NCBI RefSeq assembly: GCF_932294415.1
Contig: NC_065541.1
Coordinates: forward strand, 67,734,695 to 67,798,694
Source: Quercus robur
Lineage: Eukaryota > Streptophyta > Magnoliopsida > Fagales > Fagaceae
Reading direction: 5' to 3'
DNA length: 64,000 bases
The notes under the pieces are model-generated. The model had not been told where the DNA came from. It saw only the letters and a program-made list of their open reading frames with translations, and made no database searches. The translations under genes were made by a program, and so were the position numbers. The first letter of the stretch is position 1; every line of letters starts with the position of its first letter. Below, piece after piece: positions 12,509-23,863 of this stretch.

Positions 12509-12546
12509 ACTATACTATCTATTTATTCTTAAATTGGCAATGTATA

Positions 12547-13325
12547 TGTGGGGGCTCAAGAACTCAAAAGCTAAAAAGAACTAGTATGAGTCCTGAGTTG
12601 CATAACTAATATATGGAGAATACGAGACGGAAATCCACAATAGAATAATCAGATAAATGATCAAGGATAAAAGAGTTGAGTCACTGCTAACAACTGACAA
12701 GAACGGTGCTCCCGAGGGAGTTACAAGAATAAAACAAAGCTGAACTCTCCTAAAGAGCTCTTCTTACTTTCTCTCTCCTAGTTTTTATCTCAATATTTCT
12801 GGATCTCTTTCCTTGTTGATCCTCTCCCCCTTTTATAGCACCTCTCCTCCTCTAGTTGTCCTATTCTCTAGCTGGATTTTTTGGGAGTGGCTTGTCCCAT
12901 CAACACACCTTTCTGCCATTTTATGATCATTAGGGTAGGTTTTAGGGCTGTACTCCTTGCTCAGGCCAATTAATCAGCAATTAATGCGGCTGATATTAGG
13001 TGAGGAGGGTCTTAAATGCAAAGGTGATGGATGCGTTGGGTTCTACGTTTTTCCTTATATGTTCCCATGGTAATTTGATGAAGTGAGACTATTTCGGTTA
13101 GACGGCAAGGTGTTCCTTGGCAGTGTTCCTTGGTAGGGTTGTGCCTCTTAAGAACACGGGCTCCATGAGTGTCCCAGGCTTGGTCCTCATTTCGATCCTG
13201 TCGTACCCCAAGTTCCTTTAATTTCCCTCGGGCTTTAGGGCAGGTGTCCTATCGTGTAAGGAGCGCCATAACTTGACCTCTTGAGGTCAATGTCTTCGGG
13301 GTGTGCCCAGGTGCGTCCCCCACCA
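12547..13325 (-). mobile_element. Solo LTR, 779 bp, probably Ty3-type
   Basis: Fossil. On the minus strand it begins TGGTGGGGGACGC and ends CCCCCACA. The flanking 5-bp duplication GTATA lies at 12542-12546 and 13326-13330. A TATAAAAG box on the minus strand (about 12829-12838) gives the orientation. No internal domain is present, so it is the product of LTR-LTR recombination. The intact-looking duplication suggests modest age. It sits inside the partial ATG18a duplicate and so postdates that duplication. The start and length resemble the solo LTR at 60947-61722, but they are not the same subfamily. Confidence 0.8.
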
Positions 13326-13564
13326 GTATACTTTTGTTTCTATGTAACAAAAGAGAACATAATTTTAGTATTGATTTATGTAAGTCAATTTTTGCCGACA
13401 GCTTATTAGTATTGAGCTATAATTCAAATGGCATCTCCTCCCCTTGTATGGGCAAGGTGGAGGGCGAGGCTAACCCTTGAGATCCATGTGCAAATACTAA
13501 TGAAAAAAAAAAAAATTTTAAATTGATTCCTATTTGATTGTGATTTTTGGAGTTGTTTTGGGCT

Positions 13565-14157
13565 AATTATATTCTATCATCACCCTTCAAATATAAGTAA
13601 ACCCATCACTTATATTACAAAAAATAAAAATAAAAATACAAGTCTTTAATAACATAAGAAAAATGTAATCTTGCACTGAGAATGTGACATAATTAATAAT
13701 GAAACAACTTCTCTTTCAACACAAATCTCTCATCCCAGAGCATCACTGAGTGGACTGAACGGGACCGATCAGACCAAAATGCTATGTTGATGTAAGTCAA
13801 TAGAAGTGTAGCAACAATCAATACTTATATAGATTTCACACATTACCCCCACATTACCCCTCTATTTGCGCAATCACCAATTGGTTTGGAATGTTTAGAA
13901 ACCTAACTGAAGATGACTTTCCTATTTATAATATAATATTTAAAAAAAAAAAAAACCTAAGCCATTTATTTGCCCAAGACTTGCATGTTTATATTGATTT
14001 ATATATTGTCAATAGGCCTTGGGTTTGTTTCTTCACGAAATTACAAAAGACACCATATATTATTGGTCATAAGTTATGAAAAGGTAAGAGTTTCTGACAT
14101 TCAAGTGCCAAGGATAGCTCTCCATCTCCACACCATCCCAGCTGAATCTTGATCAAG
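13565..14157. other. Spacer between the ATG18a duplicate and the oxidoreductase gene
   Basis: AT-rich, with no convincing exon. Two overlapping frames of about 60 codons (13891-14152) are low-complexity and lack family resemblance. The 3'UTR of the minus-strand oxidoreductase gene probably occupies the right part. Confidence 0.5.
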
Positions 14158-16206
14158 TTAAAGCTTAGATCTGACATTACTCTTGTCATCAAGAACAAGC
14201 ATCACCTTCCCAACCACTTTCCTATCTTTGATAGCAGAAAAGGCGAGGTTGGCCTGTAATGAACAAGAAATTTAGTTGATCAGAAGTTCAATCAACCAGT
14301 ATACATTAATCGAAAATTAGATTGTCTAAACTTAACCAAGTGGATCCTTTTAAGCAATATATGCTAGCATGTTGCAAGATACAGCAGCTTGTTCAACTAA
14401 GCTGCTGAAGAGCTACTCCAAGGATGTGAAATCTAATTTTACTCTTTTTTTTTGGATTCATTTTAAGTGGGATGGGGGGATTCAAACCCATCGCCATTAC
14501 TAAGAAGAAGAAAGAAAGAAAGAAAGAAAGGCAAGTATTATTGTATCATGATAATTTTACGAATTTGAAGCAACTGGTAAATTATGCTTGCAATAGGAAA
14601 TGACTTTGTTCCAACTATTGAATCCTTCTCATGACACCCATTCTATACTTATATGTGTTCACAATTTGGCCCTGGTTCCAAGGAAAGTTCATGAAATTGT
14701 ATCGCACACACTTCGAGGATAACAACCAAGACAAAGGTTGAACATTTCAAAAAGCATTCTTCTCTGTTCAGAATTGAAAAGAGAATCCAATTCACAGGAT
14801 AAGCTCTAGAATAATATTAAATCAACGGACACTTAATTAAAAGAGATCATAAGTGAATGAAAAATATTCCATCCTGAACCAAGTTATCTGGCCCAACGAA
14901 TCTAATGAGGCTTGGTAAGGCAACCCACTCAACTGTAAAGCTTTGAGTTGATTAGCAACCTGATAGGCGAACCACACCTAAATTGGAGCTCTAAGTCCTA
15001 AAATGAATTTTAAGTTATATTCATTTTTGGCCAACTCAACTCTACTCTACCACCCCTCCCTCCCTCCCCTCTCAATCCAAACAGGCCATTAAGGATTTAC
15101 TGACCTCAGACAGGTTGTAAGTATGAGAAATGTGGATGGTAATCAAGCCTCTTGCCATCCATGAGAGCAGCTCCCTAACAGAATCTTCAAGAACACGCGG
15201 TCGATGAATTTTGTAGCTACCCCAGTAAAGTCCATGCACTGTCCAATTCTGGTAGTTTAAGCAGGATGATGCATTATAAAATTTGATAATGAAACTATAT
15301 ATACATAAAATGCAGAGAATCCTTAAGCACTGAACAGAAATCAGAGCTATGGATAGGTGGAGATTAAAAACTAGTATTTAATTAGTGGTTTGATACCTTG
15401 ACGAGGGCGATGTTAGCAGGGATGACAGGGACCTCACCGCTAGCAAAGCCAATGACAAGAATGTGGGCACCCCAATTCAAAAGCCTCATGGTTTCTTTAG
15501 CAAGCTTGCCTCCCACTGGATCGTACAAAACATCAACCCCTTTGAGGTTTCTGGACTTGAGGAAGTCCTTCACACTTTGGGTAACCGTAACGTTTTGAGA
15601 GCTCAAGTCAACGACATGATCAGCAACACCCAATGACTTCAAGAAACGGACCTTTTCAGTGCCCCTAGCGACGGCAATAACAATGGCTCCGCAAACCTTT
15701 CCAATCTGAAGAGCAGCAAGACCAACCCCTCCAGCGGCCCCAAGAACCAACAAGACCTGACCAGAGGAGAGCTGAGCCCTGTGGACAAGAGCCACATGTG
15801 AGGTTCCGAAGGCTACAGGAAGTGCACCAGCTCCCACCAAATCACACCCATCTGGAACGCGAAACAGTTGTGACTCCTCGGTAACGATGAACTGAGCATA
15901 GGAGCCAAGAGCCGCGAAGGAACAAACCGGGTCTCCCACTTTGAATTGGGAAACCTTGGGACCAACAGCATCGACTACTCCGGAATAATCGGATCCAGGG
16001 ATGAAGGGCAGAGGAGGCTTCTCCTGATACTTACCCTGTATCTGAAGGTAATTCGCATAGTTCAAGCTCGTCGCTTTCACCCTCACTCTCACCGCCGTTG
16101 GAGACTCAAATGCTGGGATTGCCTCCTCCTTGCTCAATACTATGGGCGATGATTCCCAATCTTTTGTCGTCGGATCACCCAATTTCCTCACCACTAGTGC
16201 TTCCAT
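14158..16206 (-). CDS. Quinone oxidoreductase-like protein (MDR, zinc-less alcohol dehydrogenase family)
   Basis: NAD(P)H-dependent reductase of the medium-chain dehydrogenase/reductase superfamily, closest in memory to Arabidopsis At3g56460. The natural substrate is not established; quinones or other activated carbonyls are likely. Exons on the minus strand: 16206-15397, 15248-15105, 14253-14158, with GT..AG introns and 349 aa in total, the normal length. The GroES-like part holds SLNYANYLQIQGKY and PFIPGSDYSG; the Rossmann fold shows LGAAGGVGLAALQIGK, the nucleotide-binding glycine motif. No structural-zinc cysteine cluster is seen. An upstream ATG at 16230 would add eight charged residues; the family start MEAL is preferred. 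Intron 2 holds a SINE-like relic near 14443-14535 and a MITE end near 15030-15095. A LINE sits 211 bp upstream of the start codon. Confidence 0.93.
14443..14535 (-). mobile_element. SINE-like relic in oxidoreductase intron 2
   Basis: On the minus strand, GGGTTTGAATCCCCC (a B-box-like match) is followed by ATTCAAAATGAATCC-type sequence and a short A tail (T run at 14443-14452 on the plus strand). A (GAAA)n tract borders it at 14505-14530. No target duplication was established. Confidence 0.3.
15028..15095. mobile_element. MITE end remnant in oxidoreductase intron 2
   Basis: Contains CTCTACTCTACC..CCCTCC and ends CTCAATCCAAACAGGCCATTAA. This closely resembles the right end of the complete small MITE at 38818-38951, so it is probably a truncated or diverged relative. 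Confidence 0.4.
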
Positions 16207-16411
16207 TTTTTCTTCTTCTTTCTCTCTCAAAAAAGTCTCCTCTTTTTTCTTTGGCTTTTATTCATAAACAAAAAGATTAGATGACCCTTTTTTAGGTTAC
16301 TCCAGCTGGAGTTCCTAAAATTCTATTTTCTATTTTCTAGGTTTTTATTTTTATTTCCTTCTCAAAAATATTTATTTTTATTTTTTATTTTTTTGAAAAT
16401 TATTTTCTAGA

Positions 16412-16416
<5 letters not shown>

Positions 16417-16449
<33 letters not shown>

Positions 16450-17943
16450 GCGAAGAATTTAATCATTCATTGATATGTAAAGAGTCACAGTACAAAGCAT
16501 CCGCGGTAGGCGCTGAAGTATCTTCAATCCAATACATATCCTTAACTAAATTCCCAACATGTTTCGCTAATGGGTGAGCCACTATGTTTCCACATCTTTT
16601 TACCCAATTGAAGGACAGAACCTGCATTCCTCTAAGGTTGCACTTGATGTCATCATAAATATGGCCAAGCAGTGATCTATTCTCCGTAGGATCAGATAGA
16701 GCTCTCATAACATTCAGACTATCTCTTTCAATGATCAACCTAGAGAATTCAATAGCTCTTCGACACGCCATGACCTCAGCCTCTTCACTACTGTGCGCAT
16801 AGGGACCCTTAGCTGACATTCCCGCCATAACCTCACCATTTTAGTTCCTAATAATTGTTCCAAAACCCGAGCATTGCAGGTCTAAGAAAACAGCAACATC
16901 AAAATTCAGTTTATACTCCTCTGAAGGTGGAGCTCACCATACACATCTACTTCCTGGTGTGTTCGTAATCATTAGAGTTTCTTGCACTTTCTTATACTTA
17001 TCAAGGAATTCTTTAGCTCTCCTATTCAGCCAGCCCGGTTCCTTCAATTGTCCACCATGTACCACTGCATTTCTTTGGTTCCATATAATCCACGCTTGCA
17101 CAAGAAAATGCTCCAGCTCTTCCCTCGGTAATTTGTTCATCAAGCACTTAAATAAATGCCTAAAATCAAGGCATTTCGTAGACCATTTTTGCAACGAAGT
17201 TATGCTTCCAGCCCAGACATCCTACGCAGCTCCGCATTCCCAAATAGTATGGATGGCAGTCTCGGCAATTCTTTTGTAGTAATGGCACCTGTCATCAACT
17301 AGTATTTTTCATTTTGCGAAGTTCACCTTGGTCGGAAGGATTTCAGGGCAAGCTCTCCAACCAAAAACCTTTAACTTTCTAGGAACTTTCAATCTCCATA
17401 GTGCTTTCCACGTCTGCTACCCCTCTGCACTTCTTGAACTTTTTGCCCAATTCTCAGTTGTCACCACTTTCCTAGCAATGTGATAGCCTAATCAAATCGA
17501 ATATGCACCATTTTTAGTGTGCAACCAGACCACTGAATTTGCTACCCTCCTTCAGCTTAATGGAATTCTGCAAATAGCATTTGCATCATCTCTATGAAAG
17601 CTCGCCATGATTATGTCTCGCCTCCAACAATGTAAATCTGGGTCTATAAGTTCTGAAACCACCCATTCCTCCCCTTCCTCAGCCACCAGGTGCAGCACCT
17701 TATTGGGGGGATAATTTGGGATCCATTTATCCTTCCTTACCCGAATATCTTCACCATTCCCACTCTCCAACAGCAGCCACTCTTTAAAATTGGCATGGCA
17801 GCCATGATACTCCTCCATACAAAGGAACTGTTGGGAGGAATAGCTGCATCTAGCAATTGGCATCGAGGGATATACTTAAAAAAATATACATTAAGATATA
17901 TAGCATAATTTAAATATATATATGAGAAATGATATATTGAAAC
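16417..17943 (-). mobile_element. 5'-truncated L1-type LINE (3' part with RNase H), 1.5 kb
   Basis: On the minus strand it encodes the end of ORF2. A zinc-finger-like reverse-transcriptase tail region (AWIIWNQRNAVVHGG near 17000-17190) is followed by an RNase H domain (EEAEVMACRRAIEF, SLNVMRAL, HPLAKHV; about 16463-16828), with stops and frameshifts between them. The plus-strand T run at 16417-16446 is its poly-A tail. The identical 17-bp duplication TTATTTTCTAGATATTA lies at 16400-16416 and 17944-17960, proving target-primed insertion. A perfect duplication suggests a young insertion, although the coding part is already broken. Confidence 0.9.
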
Positions 17944-17994
17944 TTATTTTCTAGATATTAGTTTAGTTTTAGCGTCTCATTCTCATTTTATACA

Positions 17995-18433
17995 TGAATA
18001 TACTTAAATATTATTAATAGTCATTCTTATATATATTTTTTAGCTCTTTAAAAAGTCTTGTAAAAATATTGTTAGGTAGAAAATATAAATTGTCTATTTT
18101 TTTTTTTAATTTTAAACTCTTTGGTTTTTGTACACCATAACTCACTTGGATGGATATTTATGATGTGATCTCACATTTGACTCTAAAATCTATATATATA
18201 TATATAATAATAGGTGAAGCTGAGAGAAACTCAAATTAAAATTTCAAATTAGAGTTCCAATTTTGTATCATGTGTCCTAAATTAATTATTTTTAAAGAGT
18301 TTTATTTCTTAATTTTAGAATCAAATGTGGGACCATATTATAAATAGTCATCCAAAATGTCTATTTTGGTTTTTGTACACCATAACTCACTTGGATGGAT
18401 ATTTATGATGTGGTCCCACATTTGACTCTAAAA

Positions 18434-18472
<39 letters not shown>

Positions 18473-18796
18473 ATAGGTGAAACTGAGAGAAACTCAAATT
18501 AGAATTTCAAATTAGAGTTCCAATTTTGCGCTATGTGTCTTAAATTACTTATTCTTAATGTATTTTATTTCTTAATTTTAGAATCAAATGTGAGATCACA
18601 TCATAAATATTCATCCAAGTGAGTTATTAAGTAAAAAAACTAAAGAGTCTAGAATAAATGAATCATAAAAAAAAAGTGCTTCACAATAATTTTTTTTTAA
18701 AATGGACAATTTACATTTTATACCTAATACAAATTTTTTTAAAGAGTTAATAAAATATAAAAATGACTATCAATGGTATTTAAATTATATATATAA
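17995..18796. mobile_element. Palindromic MITE with internal 245-bp tandem duplication
   Basis: Outer arms at about 17995-18110 and 18690-18796 are inverted copies (ATTAATAGTCATT.. against its complement, both containing AAATTGTC). Inside, a second inverted pair (CACTTGGATGGATATTTATGATGTG with TCACATCATAAATATTCATCC) occurs twice in tandem, starting at 18121 and 18366. (TA)n tracts sit at each loop. The DNA could fold into a long hairpin and be a small-RNA source (inference). A fragment of the same family recurs, inverted, near 21775-21840. No target duplication was resolved. Confidence 0.7.
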
Positions 18797-19989
18797 GAAT
18801 TATTGTTGAGGACTCTTTTTTCACCCCACATGGCACTACTTCATTGGCAACCTACGCCACATCGACATATCATTGATTTTTTGGATAAATCTCTTTAAAA
18901 CCCAAAATAAGCTTATTCTAATGGATTGGGCTCACATGGCCCACAAGATCCTTATTTCAAGAAGTAGATTCATGGTCCACATTTCCTCTTCATCAATTGG
19001 GATCATAACCCCACAACATCATCAACATCAACATATGTATCGGGCTCAAGCAATAAATCAAAGCTCACGGCTTATATTACCTCTCTTATGCTCATGGCAA
19101 GCGGCTTTTTCAACAAAAGCTCATATTTACGCCAAATAACAACAAAACCCAAGGTACGTCATCTTGTCTTTGGCTTATGATCCAAGCTCATGAGCCTCTT
19201 TGGGGAAATTTTGGGAGTTGTGGTTTGGAGGGCCAAGAGGTATATTCAGTAAAGCTCCAGCGGTTTAAAGTTGATAAAAGAAACATGTTGCTTGGCGTGT
19301 CTTCTCCAACTCCCTGAACTTTGACGAGTCCGTGTGTAGCGGGTGACATATGGTAAGCATCTCTTATCACATAACACTTAAAATGATAAAACTCCCCATT
19401 ACTCTTTTCCTAAAACTTAATGTTCATCATATGACAAATACTCAATATCTTCAGCCATCTAAATGCTGAACAAATAACTATGCATTCAACCTTCAGCTGT
19501 TCCTATACAAATTTAGAAACTTCATTATATTATTCTACATAAATCTATATTACTACTTTCAGCTAAAATCCAACTTAAACACATGGCCTAATCTGATTGG
19601 CTATCTTTAATCTCCATATATATATATATATATATATACAAAATATTCATGATATCTCTAATATCCAGCTGCTGTTTGCCACAATCAAACCATATATTTC
19701 TGCCAGCTGCTAGAGCAGAGCATTAAATGCTCTTCTTGCTCACCAAGATTAAGTCACAACACAATGAGACCTTAACTAAATCTCTAAAGCTTCATTAACT
19801 TTCAACCAATCATTCTATTACTTACTAAAAATGTGTTGTAATAAAATCTTGGACCAAAAACACAAATACCCAAAAAAGGAAACATTTCCAGCAGAACTCC
19901 AGCAATGTGTTCAGCACTTGACACCTGGCTGGAAGTGACATCATTAGCCATTTAGTGCTGAAATTCCAACAGCCGAACATCTGACATCA

Positions 19990-20112
19990 TCTGCTTCTGC
20001 CCCAAGCAACAGCTGTCTTATGACAGCTGTGATAGTTGTCTTATGATAGTTATGACAGCTTTTCCTGACAGCTGTGACAGCTTTTTCAGAACAGATGTAA
20101 CAGCTGATACAG
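19990..20112. repeat. CAGCTGTGACAG-type degenerate short repeat
   Basis: Seven to eight imperfect copies of a ~14-20-bp unit with the palindromic core CAGCTG (for example ACAGCTGTGATAG, ACAGCTGTGACAG, ACAGCTGATACAG). It lies inside the non-coding repeat region. CAGCTG is an E-box, but function is not implied. Confidence 0.7.
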
Positions 20113-20904
20113 CAGCCTTGAAATTACAAATTCTTCCTTGTTTGGCTAAAAACCAAAACCAACTAAGGAAACTATCTTTTTCTTGTTAAAATACTTTCAT
20201 TTTCTCCTACTCTTTCTCCAGCAGCTCTTACCCAAAATAGTAAGAATACCTTAAAGCTAAACATAACATTTTTTGCCAAATCTTAAGATGGATTTTATGA
20301 AGATTCTTTGCTGATTGGGACAGATTTTGGCTGAGATTCTTTGCTAAAATACCCCCTTAAACTCAGCTATAAACAGAACCCTTCATCAACACCTCAAGGG
20401 GACACCAATGGAGAAGAACTCTCTCATAAACTTCCCTATTCTTTCTCCCTCTAATTATCTTCTTAAACTCGTAATGAAGTTTAAGCCTCTGAGTTTTTAG
20501 TTTTTAAATTAGGAACTAAACTCTTTAGCCCTTAGCTCATAAATGCCTTCATAAGCCCTCATCCATCCTCTAGCAGAAAATCCCAGCAGCATTACTAAAC
20601 ACACTACAACACCATTACTCTTCTCATACTCATTCTCTCACTCTCCATGTTTAGAAAATACATCTATCTTACTGCTCCTATCTCCAAATACCTAAACACA
20701 TCTCCATACTCTTCTCTTACAAAATCTTTTCTCTTGGAAAGCAACCTCTACAACTTTTCCAACAATTATAATCTCATATTTTTACTATCTTTAACCTCCA
20801 TACCTCTCATACTTCCATATATCATACATATTAGAAATACTAAATCTCACAAAACATCTATATCTTTTACCATCTCCACACTTCTCAAGAGATATCAAAC
20901 ACTC

Positions 20905-21125
20905 ATACTAAAAACCCTTCTCATGGAAAGCATAAACTTCTTACTAAATCCCTTCTCCTAGAAGGCACCAAGATCTCATATCAAAGCCCTTCTCATGGAA
21001 GGCATAGATCTATCTTACATAAAGCCCTTCTCTTAGAAGGCACAAATCCATCTTACATAAAGCTCTTCTCTTAGAAGGCACAAATACTCCATACAAAAGC
21101 CCTTCTCATGGTAGACAACACTATT
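20905..21125. repeat. ~37-bp minisatellite with CCCTTCTC..GAAGGC stems
   Basis: About six tandem units each start (A)AGCCCTTCTC, then TTAGAAGGCA or ATGGAAGGCA, then a variable AT-rich linker. Each unit has the complementary pair CCTTCTC / GAAGG, so single-stranded copies could form short hairpins. A further diverged unit lies near 20715-20745. Confidence 0.8.
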
Positions 21126-21839
21126 CATAACTTCACAACAACTAAAAGAGCATTGTCAAGGGGGAAACTCATTTAAGTGCATGATAAGAGGGGCAAGCTT
21201 AACCAGCCCTTATACACAGCTGGACATAATCTCTCTCCCTCCAATTACACCTATTTTTCCCCTTCAATCTTGAAGTAATCATGGCAAACTACCTCTCTAT
21301 CGCTGGAGTCATTCTACTGGAATTCTATCAAATCACTGATGCTACACAGTTGGAGCTACAAACCATACAAAGATAAGTGACTCTGCTTTCATATCTTTAA
21401 ATTTACATAATTGAGTACATGATTACTTCACTTTTAAATACATATTACTTTATTTCAACTACTATTACAACTATTAATCAAAGCTATTATATCAAACACA
21501 TATTACATATTTATTCAACCATTATCATGATTCTTAGACTTTGGCTTTAATGGTTTGGTAGGCTTAAAAGTACGTCGGTAGCCATTGGACCACATGGCCC
21601 AATATTGAGTTCCGGACGCAACTCCCCAAACAAACCTGGGTCTAGTAAGGTCACCCCTCCAACGGACAACATGTGACCGAGCAATCAAAAAAGGCCTCCA
21701 AAAAATTATATTATGCATCTTATTGTATATCTTTAAGTGTATCCATGCATATGTATGAGATTACAAGCTAGTTAAGAAATAAAACTTTTTCTAAAAATTA
21801 ATAATTTAGGACACATGACGCAAAATTGGATTTTAATTA

Positions 21840-22250
21840 TACACACACACACACAAGAAGGGAGTCACCCAATACCAAATCCTTTGCAAACTGTAGACTG
21901 GCCAATAGTTTGTAATTCTATCATTTAGTATATAAAGAAAATAGCTCTTTTAATGTAATCTTATTCAATTAGCTTAATACAGAATTAGTTTTTCCACATT
22001 TTCTATAAAAGTTTGTTACTATTTAAACTTGTTTCATAACATAATTATTTCAACATGAGATAAAAGATCAAAGGACCTGGATAGTAGGTTGATTTTACAC
22101 ATTGTGATTGTGGGTCCATAACATATCGTGTCGAAGTAGGATAATGTTTCCCTTTAATTGTGTTGAGTCAATGTGCTATGGAAGTTTGTTATTTTAACAT
22201 TTGTGTTTGAGTAATAAGAGTGTTTGTAGTTCTTGGTAGTAGTTTAGGAG
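21840..22250. other. Spacer with (AC)n tract, no gene seen
   Basis: Starts with (AC)n at 21841-21856 and is otherwise AT-rich, without exon or boundary signals. Confidence 0.5.
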
Positions 22251-22254
22251 AAGA

Positions 22255-23135
22255 TTATGTGTGTTAGGTTCTGAGACTTTAGGAACTAATGTATTAGAAT
22301 TTCAATTTGTAATGTGTTGGCAAACCATGATCAAAACATAGAGTCTAAGTTTAGGCTTGCTCAAAGTGTGTTTACTTGTAAAATTGGAATCAAGTGATTG
22401 CAGAAATTATTGGACTAAATCTGCAAGGCTTGATCGATCAAAAATTAAACTCGATTGATCAAACCATGTGCAGATTTATTTTTATGCAGAAATTCCAATT
22501 CAGCCCAAGCTTGTTTGACGTGTAGGGTTTTGTGTTTTACTCCAAGTATAAAAGGAAAAACCCTATCTATGTTTTAGAAGTCTTTTGAGAGTTATGTGTT
22601 GAATCCTTTGTGAGATTTAGAAGTGTTTACCTTCGTACACACACATAGAGGTATCAAGATCAAGATTAGTGTCAAGAACTTGATAATCTCTTCAGTTGCT
22701 GCACAAAGAACTTTAAAGAAAATCTGAAACCTTTGAGTGGAGTCTCAAAGTCACAAGTAGGAGAACTTGTGGTTGCAGTGGATCAAAGAAAGAAGTAGTC
22801 CGTGGACTCAGAACTGTCTCGTAGTCGTGGTAGTAAGTTTTCTACTCGAGGTAGCAATAGAATGTTAGTGGTTTAAGTTCTATTATACAAATTTCAATTC
22901 TTTCATAGTGGATTTGCTTTTTACCTAGAGGATAGTTAGGTTAAATCCTCCTCAGGTTTTTTACCGGATTGGTTTTTCTGGGTCATCATATTATTATGTT
23001 CTTTATATTTTTTTCTGCTTTACATAATATGATTGTTATTGTTTTAACCTAGATTTGAATAATAAACCTAAATATTCACTTGGTTAATTAATTAGGTTAA
23101 ATAATCTAGTTTACAGGGGTCTAAAAACGTACAAT
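22255..23135 (+). mobile_element. Probable Ty1/copia-type LTR relic
   Basis: Fossil, recognised by layout only. It has a TGTGTTAGGTTCTGAGAC start, a TATAAAAGG box at about 22548, GGTTAAATCCTCCTCAGG and GGTCATCATA blocks, and a CTAGTTTACAGGGGTCTAAAA end, a combination typical of plant copia LTRs. No internal domains or partner LTR are in the window and no target duplication was resolved. Probably a solo or truncated LTR. Confidence 0.5.
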
Positions 23136-23198
23136 GTGAAATGTGAGTCCTAGGATTAGTAGTTGTTGTATGTAAGTGCTTAGAGGCTCTTTTAATTT

Positions 23199-23863
23199 TT
23201 TTTTTTTTTTGGCTAAAGGTTAATAATTTGTATCTATTATAATTTAGAAATATATATTTTTTATTTTTCAAAAAAATAAAAATGATAAACTTTAGAGATA
23301 AGCAGTAACTGTAATTTCTTTTTTGAACGTGAAGGAAAAAAATCCTAAATTTTAGAAGTTTTCTTTTTGAATTCAAAATAAAATTTTTTTTATTTGACAT
23401 TTATGATCCTATTTCTAAATGAAGTTACCCTTCATCATCACACATGCAAAGTGTGTGCGATGAATTTTTATTTTTATTTTTGGTTTAGTGTCATAATTTT
23501 CTTTTCTTTTTTTAAAAATGAATAAATTTGTTTTAAAAATATGAATTAGTAGTAGAGTATCCTATTTTATAGGCATTTTAAGTAGAGTTTGAGATATATT
23601 TTTATTGGGTTGTCCTCAAGTTTTTTCCCTGTTAAATGTAAGGTTTAGGGGTATTTTTAAACCACATAAAAGTCCAGTCCAAAGATAGGAACCCTCTTAT
23701 AAATAGTACTAACCTCTAAGCATGCGTGTCTTCTCTTCTTCATCTTTTTTTTTTTTTTTTTGGTAAAGGTTAATAATTTGTATCTATTATAATTTAGAAA
23801 TATATTTTTTTAATTTAAAAAAAATGATAAACTTTAGAGTTAAGCTGTAATTGTAATTTCTTA
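23199..23863. repeat. Pair of ~115-bp direct repeats
   Basis: The text GGTTAATAATTTGTATCTATTATAA and the following 90 bp occur at about 23199-23325 and again at 23748-23863, each preceded by a T run. The second copy ends exactly where LINE sequence begins. The intervening ~420 bp includes a CATCATCACACATGC stretch but no gene. Confidence 0.75.

Larger units (their letters stand above)
12229..13565 (+). pseudogene. Partial duplicate of ATG18a-like exon 3 with flanking introns
   Basis: The segment repeats 9770-10280 of the gene upstream. It starts with the intron text GGAATGGT.TTATGGTGTTTTCTTCC, then exon 3 ([21 protein letters not shown]), then intron 3 including the SINE. It lies about 0.9 kb downstream of the gene's stop codon and in the same orientation. 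The acceptor region and first exon codons have been deleted and the frame no longer matches, so it cannot serve as an alternative exon. It was later split by a SINE-like insertion and a solo LTR. Confidence 0.85.
18803..21720. repeat. Repeat-derived non-coding region, possibly a long LTR fossil
   Basis: It begins TGTTGAGGACTC, a common plant LTR start, directly after the palindromic MITE. It then runs through long CA/T-rich DNA without exons. No partner LTR or target duplication could be fixed, so the element class is uncertain. Internal structure includes ACAGCTGTGACAGC-type repeats at about 19990-20110 and a ~37-bp minisatellite at 20905-21125. A minus-strand frame at 21718-21515 (67 codons, basic, ending PKSKNHDNG) is unrecognised. 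Confidence 0.4.

Noticed and set aside
20905-21125. Regular repeats resembling a CRISPR array
   Set aside because: Imperfect tandem units with no unique spacers, in a plant nuclear context: a minisatellite.
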